In this document: piece after piece, positions 12,000 through 21,330 of the stretch | How the letters are laid out: every line of letters begins with the position of its first letter | Position numbering within the stretch: position 1 is the stretch's first letter | DNA from: Mesorhizobium hawassense | Lineage (GTDB): Bacteria > Pseudomonadota > Alphaproteobacteria > Rhizobiales > Rhizobiaceae | Direction: 5' to 3' | Length of the DNA stretch: 64,000 nt | NCBI RefSeq assembly: GCF_003289945.1 | Contig: NZ_QMBP01000008.1 | Span: 1 to 64,000 of the forward strand | Translations under genes and position numbers: made by a program | Notes under the pieces: generated by a model | What the model saw: the letters and a program-made list of their open reading frames with translations, nothing else | What the model was told of the DNA's origin: nothing | Database searches by the model: none

Positions 12000-14234
12000 G
12001 TGAACGATACTATCCCTAACTTGACCGACCTGGCAAACAATTTTGGCTCAGACAAAGGGTCAACGATAACGCCGCTTGGATTATCCCCTAACAAATATAC
12101 ATATATTTACGAACTTATTTTTGATGTTTTTAGGAACGATAGCATAAATTTCTTGGAGTTGGGCTTGGCAGTTGGCGGCCCGGAGGTTGGCGGACCGAAA
12201 GAGCGCAAAGTCATCCCACCATCTGTGCAGATGTGGCTTAAGTATTTCAGTAAAGCCCAGATCTTTGGTTTTGACATCTCGGACTTCTCGCATTTCGTTG
12301 ATCCGCGATTCACATTCGTACAAGGAGATGCCGGCAAGGAAGCAGACCTACGCAAAATCGCTGAGGCCACAGATGGCTTTGATGTTATCATCGATGATGC
12401 GTCCCATGCATCATATCATCAGCAGTTGTCATTCAAGGTTTTATTCCCGCACTTAAGGCCAGGAGGTTTGTACATCATAGAAGATCTTGGGTGGCAGCCG
12501 CAAGTGTACGAGTCAACCCTCCCAGAAGTGCCTAAGACGGCAGAATTTTTTGTTTCCTATTTTGAAAAACGAACTTATATTGATAATCAATTGCTTTCAC
12601 CTAAATTTATGGCAGAATCGGATGCGCTCATCGCATCCTTCGCTCAGTTTCCACCCTTCGACGGCGCCGGAGGCCCAACCCGGCTGATCGTAATGCGGAG
12701 GCATCGTACAGAACATAACCATGGAGACACAGGGGGATTGGCCCAAACGAGCGCTCCCGCTTCATTGGCGAAACTGTATTCGTCAACTGCGCCGCGCACA
12801 CAGGTGTTCACCTCAGGCGGTACGGTACTGTATGTTGATCTGCCCGCTGGAGAGTTAAGGCATGGAGATGCGTCCACCAGCCCTGCGAACTTAGTGTTCG
12901 TCGTGGATGCAACGTTGGCGGCCAGTACTAGCGGTGGCTGGCTGGCCTTTGACAACGGCGCGACTTGGGAGCCTATCGCTTGCCTTCCTCACCACTCATG
13001 TCTGGCCTCGCGAGATACCGAAACAACTGAGGGGACGCGTCTCGAGGCTATTCAACTTGAAAGGGGCCTTGTCGGCTTCACCGCAAGAAGCGCGTTTGTC
13101 TGCGCGGAACCCGATGGGCGAGTAACTTTATCGAGAGCGGTCTGCTCGGCATGGGAAAGTTTTGTCACATCCGAGGAATGGTCTACCCGAGTATGGCCCA
13201 CTGACGCGCTGCCGACGCCGCACATGGCCACAGAAAGCATCGACAAGCTAGGAATCGCGGCCACCGTCGTGCATCCGCTAGCCCGCGTCAGAGCTAACGT
13301 CGCTTCAAAAAAAAGAAAGATAGCCTTCTTCGGGCCGACACAATGGTCAAATGGTCGCGTGTATTACGATTTATGCAATATATTATATAAACGAGGATAT
13401 ATTGCTGACGTTATAGATTATCGTAAAGCGCACGGTTCATACATCAAGACATTAGAAGAGTTTTATGATGTCATAGTGGCAGGATTGGATACCATTCACA
13501 TATTGCGGGATATTTACGGCATATCGCCACAGAAGATTGTGGGGATATCACACTGGACGTTCGACATACAGGATATAATCGGGAGATACGGGAGTGATAT
13601 TTTTACAAAACTGGCCGGATACGGCGTCGTAGGGCAGACATTGCTTTGGGACTCTCTGACACTTGGGGTCCCTACCATTCCAAAAATAGTGCCATTGGGG
13701 ATAGACTACTCGGAGTTCGAGGGACAAATTCCCGAGCGGCTACTTACAGTCGGCTGCGCGAGCTCATTTTCTGCGAAGAACAAATTTGGTGTCGAGATCA
13801 AACGGGGTGACCTCGCTAAAGACTGTGCAGATAGGTCTGGTTTAAAATTCAAACCTGCTGGCTTCTGGACCGGAGGAAACACTCCTATTCATGAGATGCC
13901 AAAATATTATCAGTCGGTTGACGCCGTGCTCATTTGCTCTCTTACGGAGGCTGGTGGCCCGATGCCAGCAACGGAGGCCGCAGCATCTGGAAGGCTTGTC
14001 ATAAGCACACCAGTCGGTGTATTTCCGCTGAGAGCATACGAAGGGATCGGGATAGTTGCACCGATTGATTCTGATAAATATGTAGAGTTTACTACTGAAA
14101 TTTTGCGTTACTATGCAGAGAATCCAAAGGAATTTATGGAAAAATGCGCGAAGGGCAAAGAGGCTGCCAAGAAGTTCGACTGGAAGTTCACGGTGGATTC
14201 ATGGATAGAGCTATTTGAATCGGCTTGGCACTGA
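12000..14234 (+). CDS. Methyltransferase-like, trefoil-like and GT4 fusion protein
   Basis: This 744-residue protein starts at GTG 12000. Residues 1-235 are a class I methyltransferase-like domain related to the C-terminus of the 4464-8300 protein (LANNFGSDKGS, DVIIDDASHASYHQQ, YIIEDLGWQP). Residues about 260-400 match the trefoil-like domain of the preceding gene (GELRHGD, LERGLVGF, EPDGRV), and about 430-740 match its GT4 domain (IAFFGPTQWSNGRVYYDL). In the GT4 acidic motif the two Glu are nine residues apart rather than the usual eight, so activity may be altered. The gene is markedly more AT-rich than its neighbours, with runs such as the one near 13,380, which suggests acquisition from a lower-GC source. 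It is probably the last transferase of the operon. Confidence 0.8.
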   Translation: MNDTIPNLTDLANNFGSDKGSTITPLGLSPNKYTYIYELIFDVFRNDSINFLELGLAVGGPEVGGPKERKVIPPSVQMWLKYFSKAQIFGFDISDFSHFVDPRFTFVQGDAGKEADLRKIAEATDGFDVIIDDASHASYHQQLSFKVLFPHLRPGGLYIIEDLGWQPQVYESTLPEVPKTAEFFVSYFEKRTYIDNQLLSPKFMAESDALIASFAQFPPFDGAGGPTRLIVMRRHRTEHNHGDTGGLAQTSAPASLAKLYSSTAPRTQVFTSGGTVLYVDLPAGELRHGDASTSPANLVFVVDATLAASTSGGWLAFDNGATWEPIACLPHHSCLASRDTETTEGTRLEAIQLERGLVGFTARSAFVCAEPDGRVTLSRAVCSAWESFVTSEEWSTRVWPTDALPTPHMATESIDKLGIAATVVHPLARVRANVASKKRKIAFFGPTQWSNGRVYYDLCNILYKRGYIADVIDYRKAHGSYIKTLEEFYDVIVAGLDTIHILRDIYGISPQKIVGISHWTFDIQDIIGRYGSDIFTKLAGYGVVGQTLLWDSLTLGVPTIPKIVPLGIDYSEFEGQIPERLLTVGCASSFSAKNKFGVEIKRGDLAKDCADRSGLKFKPAGFWTGGNTPIHEMPKYYQSVDAVLICSLTEAGGPMPATEAAASGRLVISTPVGVFPLRAYEGIGIVAPIDSDKYVEFTTEILRYYAENPKEFMEKCAKGKEAAKKFDWKFTVDSWIELFESAWH

Positions 14235-14292
14235 ATAGCACCGGCCTGTTTTGCAGTTGGATCTTGGCGCGTCTTTCGATTGGTGGGGCCGA

Positions 14293-15243
14293 ATGAAGGT
14301 GGGCAATATCCCAGAGTCGAAAGTCATGACGAGGCGAGGCTTGCTGGCAGGCGTTGCTGGCTCGGCACCCTTCGTTTCAAACCTGGAGACATTGACACAT
14401 TTCGGTCGCTCGGCCACTAAGCCTGCAGAGGCAGCTGCGTTGTCTTCCTTAAGGTCTTACACCCTCCGCTCCGCCCCCATCGAACTCGCCGGCGACTGGG
14501 GCCGCATGCTTCCTCGCTCCGCCGACCTCGTCCTCGAGCGCATGCGCCATGCATGCCTGGACGGCGTCCGCCTCGTCTCCGATCATCAACCGACGAAGCT
14601 TCGCGTCGAAGAGCATACCGCCGGTCCACCCTCCATATGGCTGCACCCTGATGGGAACAGCATGGCATGGATCATCGTCGACATCGGCGAGCGGGACTGG
14701 TCGAAGCTCGCCTACCAGTTCGGTCATGAACTCGGCCATGTGACAGCCAACAGCTGGCAGGCGGACGCCAAGCCGGCGCCTCCTTGCCAGTGGCTCGAGG
14801 AGGCGATGGTGGAGGCCTTCTCGTTGCGTGGTCTGGCACTTTTGGCAAAAGGCTGGAAGGCGGACCCGCCCTTTGCCGGAGACAACGCTTTCGGCGATGC
14901 CATTGCCGAGTATCGCGACAACATCGTCAATCACTATCGCGCGCTGGCCGACAGCCAAGGGCTCACCCGCGACGCCCCAGCATGGTTCGCCGATCACCGA
15001 AGCGAAATCGAAATCCCGGGTCTCAATCCGTTCGCGCAAGCCATGTCATTGACCATCCTTGGAGAGTACGAGCAGGCTCCGGAGAGCGTCGAGGCACTTG
15101 GCACGCTCAACCGCTGGCCAAAGCGCACAGCTGTTCCAGCCAGCCAATATTTCCGGCGCTGGAAAGAAAGCTGCGCCGAGTTGCAGGCCTCGCCTCAACT
15201 TCCAAACCGGTTGAGCGAACTGCTAGGAATTTCGGCCCGCTAG
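14293..15243 (+). CDS. Predicted Tat-exported HELGH zinc metallopeptidase
   Basis: The start ATG 14293 has GGTGGGG just upstream; an inner ATG at 14326 would give MTRRGLLAG directly, and an outer TTG at 14251 is possible. The twin-arginine RRGLLAGVAG segment followed by small and hydrophobic residues looks like a Tat signal. The catalytic motif is H145-E-L-G-H149, followed about 20 residues later by WLEEAMVEAFS, which could supply the third zinc ligand (E169 or nearby), as in gluzincins. I do not recognise a named family. It follows the glycosyltransferase operon at short distance on the same strand, so it may mature or trim the exported collagen-like protein. That link rests on position alone. 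Confidence 0.65.
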   Translation: MKVGNIPESKVMTRRGLLAGVAGSAPFVSNLETLTHFGRSATKPAEAAALSSLRSYTLRSAPIELAGDWGRMLPRSADLVLERMRHACLDGVRLVSDHQPTKLRVEEHTAGPPSIWLHPDGNSMAWIIVDIGERDWSKLAYQFGHELGHVTANSWQADAKPAPPCQWLEEAMVEAFSLRGLALLAKGWKADPPFAGDNAFGDAIAEYRDNIVNHYRALADSQGLTRDAPAWFADHRSEIEIPGLNPFAQAMSLTILGEYEQAPESVEALGTLNRWPKRTAVPASQYFRRWKESCAELQASPQLPNRLSELLGISAR

Positions 15244-17063
15244 GCATAACACATTTATTTGGACGCCGTATCGGTCCACAACCGATCAAGCGAGAAACCA
15301 TTGTTTTTCCATCCCTCCTCAATTTGTGCTTCGAATTACCGCAATGGAGGCGCCTTAAAGGGGGTGTCGTTTGAAGCTCATCTGAAGCTCCCTATGACAA
15401 ACCTTCCTTCGGCGACGGACTGCCTCGTGTGCTCATGTATGAGAAGGCTATCTGGTCTTCTAAGCTCCACTCGACTGCGCCCAGCGCGTGATTTCCCTGG
15501 GCTGCTTCATAAGGTTCTTACCCGTCAGTTGCTGAGCGTCATAGCCTTCGCGACGAGGGACTTAGCGTATACGCTCCACGGTGGCGCACTCGCCAGATTT
15601 ACCAAGCGAAAAGGCCGCCCCAACGCTGTTTCATTCGGCTTCATTTGCCCGCGTTTTGCCAAAAAAAAAGCGCACCGGCCCGAGCTAGAGCGTCGGACGT
15701 TCATGTGAGTCCATATCCCGCGGCTGAGAAGTAATTTCTGCATTCTGTTGGGGAGAAGAGATTTCGGATGCCGCCGATGGCCTTCGAAAGGGCTGGCGAT
15801 GGGCGGGAAGGAGCCGGTCGGTGCGGATGCGCCCGGCGCGAAGTTCAAGCCATCAGCGCAGCAGGCCCTCTCCTTCGAAATCTTCCCAGTCGTGCAGGTT
15901 GGTGCGAGCTGCGTCGCGACTACTGCCACTCGAATCTGCAGCCGCACGGCCTTGGGCACGCTTCATGGCGGCCTTCGCGGCCGCCCGGCGCCTATTTTCG
16001 ACGGCTCTCGCGGCGTCTTCTTCCCGCTAGACGGTAACCGGTCACGATCGAGCACATCTTCGATGTGGCGCGGGTCGAACACATGAAAGGTGATCTTCCG
16101 AGCGCGCGCGAAGTTTGACCGTTCTGTTCGCGGCGCTCTGCAACCGACCGTTGCCCTTCCAGAGTTCCCACATGTTGAGTGGACGGCGCCCACCGTTCCG
16201 ACGAAACACTCCCCTCCCAGGCTATTCGGAGTCAGGTTCAATGCCGACTGTCGCCGTCCCCATGCACTGCGTCGCGGTCCCGGTCGTTGGTCTTGTCGGG
16301 CGTCTTGGCGGCCGCATCCTGCTTTTCTTGACCCGTGTCTTTGCGCGGCTGGCGCCCCTGCTTTTCCGTGTATTTCGATTTGATGCATGCGCTCTGCGCG
16401 GCCGCCTATCAACTATTGGTTCTCGACAGACTATTGCCGAACGGTGACGTGCTTCCAGGCGGTGCAGTCCGGTTGAACAGCTAGTTCGCTACCTTCCTCC
16501 CTTGAAAAGACTGGCACTTTGCCACGTTTGTTGGCGAACGTTTCGCTCCCCCGAACAATGCAATATCGCCGCAGGTGATTCTGAGATTGCAAGGAAAATC
16601 ACTGGGGATAATTTGGTCAGAAAGAGGGGTTCGAGTCCACGTTGTGGGCCGCCTCTGAAATATGCAGCGAAATCAAGTTACTTAAATGGATATTTTGGCG
16701 GGCCCGGAGGGTCATCGTTTTCTACAGGAAATCAATACGTTGGTGGGTGGTTCGCCAACCCGTTTCCTTCGTATGCTCTCGTATGGTCTGGCGAACCTAG
16801 TGACGAAGGGAAGAAATGATCCAAACTTAGAGGAAATTCCAGCGTATGTCCTGGCGACTTCCCCCTTCGCCGCCCCCTAACCAAGCTTCGAACGGTTCCC
16901 ACTCTTTCCAGCCTCGGCCGATTGCTGCTTTGAGAGCAGACTGGCAGCTTTAAGCCTGACGACACTTTTGGGCACCTTGATTGCGGGGTCGTGGGATGGT
17001 CGTTCCCAGGCTAGACTAGCGCCTGAGTGGCCGCGTGGGGCATGCCACCGAAAGAAGGATGAC
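15244..17063. other. Gene-poor, probably decayed region
   Basis: About 1.8 kb without a convincing gene. Short frames exist on both strands but lack family signatures. On the minus strand around 15,870-16,040 one frame reads like the C-terminal tail of a small protein (Arg/Ala-rich, ending NLHDWEDFEGEGLLR), but it is interrupted upstream by a stop, and sense-looking sequence continues in another frame, so it may be a pseudogene. A half-palindromic GAGCGTCGGACGTTC near 15,690 resembles extragenic repeats common in rhizobia. The stretch 16,500-16,860 is AT-richer and holds the tRNA-end-like sequence at 16,696. Confidence 0.5.
16696..16711 (-). repeat. tRNA 3'-end-like 16-mer, left copy
   Basis: The plus-strand sequence TGGCGGGCCCGGAGGG matches the copy at 34,080-34,095 with one difference. 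Read on the minus strand it ends in CCA preceded by one discriminator base, a 7-base acceptor-like block (CGGGCCC) and CCCTC, the layout of a tRNA 3' end. No full tRNA is present. It could be an old attachment-site remnant. A 16-mer match of this quality can also arise by chance in 64 kb. Confidence 0.25.
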
Positions 17064-18263
17064 TCAGTCGAAGAAGCCCGCATCCTCTTCGCTGAGATAT
17101 TTCCGTGCCGCGTCGGCATCGATATCGAGGCCGAGCCCCGGCGCTTCCAGCAGGTCCACCATGCTGTCCTTCACGATCTGTTTCGGCAGGCCGATCACGA
17201 GATCCTCCCACCAAGGGTCGGAGGCGCTCGGATATTCGAAGGCTATGTAGTTGGCGGGCAAGGTGGCGCAGACATTGATCAGCGCGCCGAGGCCGAGCAG
17301 GCCGTTCGCGGTGCCGTGCGGCGCCATCAGGATCGAGTGCATATAGGCGTGCTCGGCGACCCATTTGAGCTCGGCGATGCCGCCGATATCGGCTGGATCG
17401 GGGCCGATGACGCGGACCGCCTGCGTCTCGATCAACTCCTTGAAATTGTGCCGCAGGTAGATCTGCTCGCCTGTATGGATCGGCGTCGAGGTGGACGTCG
17501 TCAATTCCCGATAGGCCTGCGGATTGACCCACGGCACATAATCGCCGGTCAGCATGTCCTCGAGCCACATCAAATTGTATTTCTCAACCGCGCGAGCGAA
17601 TTGGATCGCGTCGGGCAGCATCCAGCCCGGGCCGCAGTCGAGCGCCAGGCTGACCTTGTCGCCCAGCACCTCCTTCATCGCGATCACGCAGTCGAGCATA
17701 TGATTGAAACCGCGCTCGCTGATCACGCCCTGATCCATGGCGCCGTGATAGCCGGCCTTCTTCTGCGTCACGCCGTAGTGGAAACCCTCGATTGAGTCCT
17801 TCATGTTGGAGTGGAACGAGATACCCTGCTTGACCATGAAGAAGTTCTGCGGCTGCTCCATCATCCATTTGACGTCGGCGGCATAATCCTCCGGCCGGTC
17901 GCCCGTGCGCTTGCGGCGGATCGAGCCGTTATAGACGCGCACCTTGTCGCGCACCTTGCCGCCGAGCAGCTTGTAGGCCGGCACGCCCGCGGCCTTGCCG
18001 GCGATATCCCACAGCGCATGTTCGATGGCGCTCACCGCCGCGCCATAAGGCTTGAAAGAACCGCGCTGGCGGATCTTCAGCATTACCCGCTCGACGTCGG
18101 TCGGGTCCTCGCCGATCAGCGCCTCGCGGAAATGCAGCACAAAGGGCTTGAGATAGGTCTTCGTGTACTCGACCTCGCCCAGACCGTAGAGGCCCTCGTC
18201 GGTAATGATGCGGACGATCGGGTGCTTGCCTATGACGGCACAGCGCAGGTCGGTGATCTTCAT
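17064..18263 (-). CDS. Mandelate racemase/muconate lactonizing enzyme family protein (MR-MLE 1)
   Basis: This 399-residue enolase-superfamily enzyme has the usual capping domain (MKITDLRCAVIG..., GLGEVEYTKTYL) and a barrel with metal ligands in LALDCGPG, WLEDML and HTGEQIY, then a PADIGG Asp and an APHGTANG His that form the Asp-His dyad of the mandelate racemase subgroup. Members dehydrate or epimerise sugar acids; the substrate cannot be read from sequence. It is the last gene of a minus-strand operon that starts with a GntR regulator and contains two other MR-MLE paralogues and a NIPSNAP protein. An insertion after KQGISF (about 145-175) differs from the paralogues and may shape the substrate pocket. 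Confidence 0.85.
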   Translation of the reverse strand: MKITDLRCAVIGKHPIVRIITDEGLYGLGEVEYTKTYLKPFVLHFREALIGEDPTDVERVMLKIRQRGSFKPYGAAVSAIEHALWDIAGKAAGVPAYKLLGGKVRDKVRVYNGSIRRKRTGDRPEDYAADVKWMMEQPQNFFMVKQGISFHSNMKDSIEGFHYGVTQKKAGYHGAMDQGVISERGFNHMLDCVIAMKEVLGDKVSLALDCGPGWMLPDAIQFARAVEKYNLMWLEDMLTGDYVPWVNPQAYRELTTSTSTPIHTGEQIYLRHNFKELIETQAVRVIGPDPADIGGIAELKWVAEHAYMHSILMAPHGTANGLLGLGALINVCATLPANYIAFEYPSASDPWWEDLVIGLPKQIVKDSMVDLLEAPGLGLDIDADAARKYLSEEDAGFFD

Positions 18264-18272
18264 GGCGCAGTC

Positions 18273-18599
18273 CTATTTCACAGACGAGAAAGCTGTCGGC
18301 GTGAGCAGCTGGCTGCTGATATTGGCAACGATCTGCCCGTCGCGCTCAGATTCGTCCCGGGCCCTGTGCCATGCCGGATCGGTGACGAAAGCCGCCCATT
18401 TCGCCTCACGCTCGGCCAGCGATTCCCAGGCGAGGAAATAGGTGAGGCGATTGCTGTTTTCGCCGATCACTGTGGTGAAAAACCCGGCTTGGCGGATGCC
18501 AAGCCTCTCCCAGATGGCCAGCGTTTGGTCGGAAAAGCGCTTGAGCAAAGCCGGCAGCCTGCCCGGCAGGCAGTCATAGATACGCAGTTCGTAGATCAT
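18273..18599 (-). CDS. NIPSNAP family protein
   Basis: This 108-residue protein begins MIYELRIYDCLPGRLPALLKRF and contains FFTTVIGENSNRLTYFLAWES, the signature of small NIPSNAP proteins with the dimeric alpha/beta-barrel fold. The ATG at 18,599 is chosen because homology starts exactly there; the longer frame upstream is Pro/Gly-rich and non-homologous. Such proteins are often encoded inside catabolic operons, and their role is usually unproven (isomerase, lyase or chaperone-like functions have been suggested). It lies between two MR-MLE genes on the same strand, nine bases upstream of the next. A second NIPSNAP gene occurs at 41,272. Confidence 0.8.
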   Translation of the reverse strand: MIYELRIYDCLPGRLPALLKRFSDQTLAIWERLGIRQAGFFTTVIGENSNRLTYFLAWESLAEREAKWAAFVTDPAWHRARDESERDGQIVANISSQLLTPTAFSSVK

Positions 18600-18702
18600 C
18601 GTTTCGTCCGTTTCTTTCTTCGCCTTTCCCTTAGGAAAGGTCGACGCGAATGGTCGGTCGTTGGCCGCATGAGCCTGAGGGAATGAGGGCAGAGTGCCTG
18701 GG

Positions 18703-20061
18703 CTAACTCCAGGTCCGGTCCCAGCTATATTCATTGTCCCAATGCTCGGTGGATTGCCATATCCCGGTGACACCGGGCTGCAGATGCTGGCTGATCACCT
18801 CGTCGACCACATCGTCTATGCCCAACCCCGGGTTGTCGGGCACGGTGATGAAGCCGTCCTTGACGAGCGGCTTGGGAAGTCCGGTGACGATGTCGTCCCA
18901 CCAGTCGACATCGGCGGAGTGGTATTCGAGCGCCATGAAGTTTTCGGTCGCGGTCGCGACATGTGCCGCGGCCATCGCCGCGATCGGGCTTTCGGCCATG
19001 TGGATCGCCATGGCGACGCCGTGGTCCTGCGCCATGTCGCCGATCTTCTTGGTTTCCAGGATGCCCCCGCTGGTGAGCAGGTCCGGATGGATAACGGAGA
19101 GACCACCGCTCTTGAGCAGAGGCTCGAAGCCCTCCTTGAGGTAGATGTCCTCGCCGGTGCAAATCGGCACCGTGGTGGCTTGCTGCAGCTGCCGGTACTG
19201 CTCGGTGTACTGCCACGGGATCACATCCTCGAGCCAGGCCGGGACGTATTTCTCGATACGGCGTGACAGGCGGATGCCGTCCTGCAGCGAGATGTGGCCG
19301 ACATGATCGATGGCCAAGGGGATCTCGTAGCCGATGACCTCACGGACCTCGTGGATATATTGCTCGAGCAGGTCGATGCCCTTTTCAGTGAAATGCAGGC
19401 CCGTGAACGGGTGCTGTACGTTCTGCGCGTCATAGGCGAGATTGCGGGCCCTGCGTTCTTGGAGTGTGCCGCCCCGGCCGCGCGGATTGGCGTGAAATCC
19501 TTCGAGCGCGCCGGCGGGCGCTGTCACAGCGCCCGGAATGTGCGCGATCTGCATCAGGCCCAGGTCCATCTTAAGGAAAGTGAAGCCGCGCTCCATGCGT
19601 GCCTTGAGGCGCTTGCCGGTTTCGGTGCCGCTCGGCTTCTCGGCGTCCGTATCGCAATAGACGCGCACCTGATCACGAAACCTGCCGCCCAGCATCTGGT
19701 AGATCGGCGCGCCATAGGCCTTGCCGGCGAGATCCCAGAGCGCGATCTCGACCGCCGAGACGCCGCCGCCCTGCCTTCCATGTCCGCCGAACTGCTTGAT
19801 GCGGCGGAACAGCCGGTCGATGTCGCAAGGGTTCTCGCCGAGCAGCCGGCTCTTCAGCATCAGCGCAAAAGTGGCGCTGGCGCCGTCCCGCACCTCACCA
19901 AGCCCGACGATGCCCTGGTTGGTGTAGATCTTGAGCAGCGCCGAGGTGAACGGCGCGCCGACGATCTCGGCCACCCGCATGTCGGTGATGCGAAGCTCTG
20001 ACGGCCTGGAATTGGTGTTGACTCGATTGAGAGCCTCATCGGCTCCATCCGTTTTTGGCAT
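18703..20061 (-). CDS. MR-MLE family enzyme (MR-MLE 2)
   Basis: This 452-residue member is longer than typical (about 390) because of an N-terminal extension of about 20 residues and an insertion at 180-225 (AHIPGAV to [10 protein letters not shown]). Metal-binding acids are visible in [16 protein letters not shown] and [15 protein letters not shown] supplies a candidate catalytic His. It is a sugar-acid dehydratase or epimerase of unknown substrate. It sits in the minus-strand operon between MR-MLE 3 (58 bases upstream) and the NIPSNAP gene (about 100 bases downstream). Sequence divergence between the paralogues suggests different substrates, not gene dosage. Confidence 0.85.
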   Translation of the reverse strand: MPKTDGADEALNRVNTNSRPSELRITDMRVAEIVGAPFTSALLKIYTNQGIVGLGEVRDGASATFALMLKSRLLGENPCDIDRLFRRIKQFGGHGRQGGGVSAVEIALWDLAGKAYGAPIYQMLGGRFRDQVRVYCDTDAEKPSGTETGKRLKARMERGFTFLKMDLGLMQIAHIPGAVTAPAGALEGFHANPRGRGGTLQERRARNLAYDAQNVQHPFTGLHFTEKGIDLLEQYIHEVREVIGYEIPLAIDHVGHISLQDGIRLSRRIEKYVPAWLEDVIPWQYTEQYRQLQQATTVPICTGEDIYLKEGFEPLLKSGGLSVIHPDLLTSGGILETKKIGDMAQDHGVAMAIHMAESPIAAMAAAHVATATENFMALEYHSADVDWWDDIVTGLPKPLVKDGFITVPDNPGLGIDDVVDEVISQHLQPGVTGIWQSTEHWDNEYSWDRTWS

Positions 20062-20118
20062 GGCCTATCCTCGCTTGGCGGGCTTGTCGCCCCATATGCT
20101 GGCCGGCATGGAGGGTTG

Positions 20119-21285
20119 CTAGGCCAGCTCGATCTCGTGGGCCTGCAGGTATTCGCGGTTCATCTCGACGCCGAGACCGGGCTTCGACGTCAGCTTGAGG
20201 TTACCGTTCGAAACGTCGAGCGGTGTGTCGATGAGGTGATCGTATTTGGAAAGATCCCACTCCGAGGTTTCAAGCTTGTAGAAGTTGGGAACGGTCATCA
20301 TCACCTGCGCTCCCGCGACCACGTTGATCGGTCCGGCGGCGTCATGCGGGGAGACCGGGACGTAGTAGGCTTCGCAAAGGGCGGAGATTTTCTTGAGCTC
20401 GGTGATGCCGCCGGTCCAGGTGACGTCAGGCATGATGTAATCGGCGAGCTTGTTCTCGAGCACCGGCACGAAATCCCATTTCGTGTGGCCGCGCTCGCCC
20501 CAGGAGATGGCGGCGCTGACCTTGTCGCGTACCTGCTTGAGCGCATTGAGGCTTTCGGGTGGGCAGGGTTCCTCGAACCAGTCGATCTGGCCGGCCTCCT
20601 CCAGGCTCCGGCAAAGGCGGATGGCGGTCGGGACGTCGAAGCGGCCATGCGCATCGATGAGAATATCGACATCAGGCCCGGCCGTTTCGCGGATCAGCGC
20701 CGTGAGCTCGGCCGCCTCGCGCTCGTCCTTGCGGGTCATGCCGCCGTCGAGATAGCCGTCCCGCCTTTCGCGGGCCACGCCATCGACGCCGGGACCCTGG
20801 TGGGGAAACGGGTCGAATTTGAGCCCCGTGTGGCCGGAGTCGACGATGTCGCGAATTTCGCGGACTACTGCTTCCTTGCTGGTGAATTTGGCCTGGTTGG
20901 GATGGGTGTAAAGCGAGATTTCATCGCGCACCGGTCCGCCAAGCAGCTCGTAGATCGGCTTGCCGAGCGCTTTGCCGCGGATGTCCCAGAGCGCAATGTC
21001 GATGGCGCTCACGCATTCGACGGCGGCGCCACGGCTGCCCATGTAGGTGAAGCTGCGGAAGACCTTGTGCCACAGATGCTCGATGCGCGCGGGATCCTCG
21101 CCTGCCACGGCAATCCCGATCTGGCGCAGGATCGTGCACAGCGCGCGGTTGGCGAGCTTCGTCGTGGTGGTGATCTCGCCCCAGCCACTGACCCCTTCGT
21201 CGGTCGTCACTTCGACGAACAGGTACTCTCCCCAGTAGGAAGCGTCGGACCTGACCAGCCACGGCCGAATGCTCGTGATTTTCAT
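20119..21285 (-). CDS. MR-MLE family enzyme, galactonate-dehydratase-like (MR-MLE 3)
   Basis: This 388-residue enzyme is similar in layout to D-galactonate dehydratase. The capping domain starts MKITSIRPWLVRSD; barrel ligands are in ILIDAHGRFD, WFEEPCPPES and SWGERGHTKWDF; PDVTWTGGITE and SPHDAAGP follow, the latter carrying the active-site His. It is directly downstream of the GntR regulator gene (45 bases) and first of the enzymes in the minus-strand operon. Predicted reaction: loss of water from an aldonate to give a 2-keto-3-deoxy acid. The exact sugar acid is unknown. Confidence 0.85.
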   Translation of the reverse strand: MKITSIRPWLVRSDASYWGEYLFVEVTTDEGVSGWGEITTTTKLANRALCTILRQIGIAVAGEDPARIEHLWHKVFRSFTYMGSRGAAVECVSAIDIALWDIRGKALGKPIYELLGGPVRDEISLYTHPNQAKFTSKEAVVREIRDIVDSGHTGLKFDPFPHQGPGVDGVARERRDGYLDGGMTRKDEREAAELTALIRETAGPDVDILIDAHGRFDVPTAIRLCRSLEEAGQIDWFEEPCPPESLNALKQVRDKVSAAISWGERGHTKWDFVPVLENKLADYIMPDVTWTGGITELKKISALCEAYYVPVSPHDAAGPINVVAGAQVMMTVPNFYKLETSEWDLSKYDHLIDTPLDVSNGNLKLTSKPGLGVEMNREYLQAHEIELA

Positions 21286-21330
21286 CTGGACTACCCTTTC
21301 TGAAATGGCCAGGCTGACGTTGCGGATCGG

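Noticed and set aside
15963..16412. Minus-strand 149-residue frame
   Set aside because: No family signature, biased composition, and overlap with equally long frames on the other strand; at most part of a pseudogene.
16620..16660. tRNA T-arm-like GGGGTTCGAGTCC
   Set aside because: The flanking bases do not make a five-pair stem, and no anticodon or D-arm is present upstream.
20116..21303. Long plus-strand frame opposite MR-MLE 3
   Set aside because: Exact shadow of an enzyme with complete active-site motifs.
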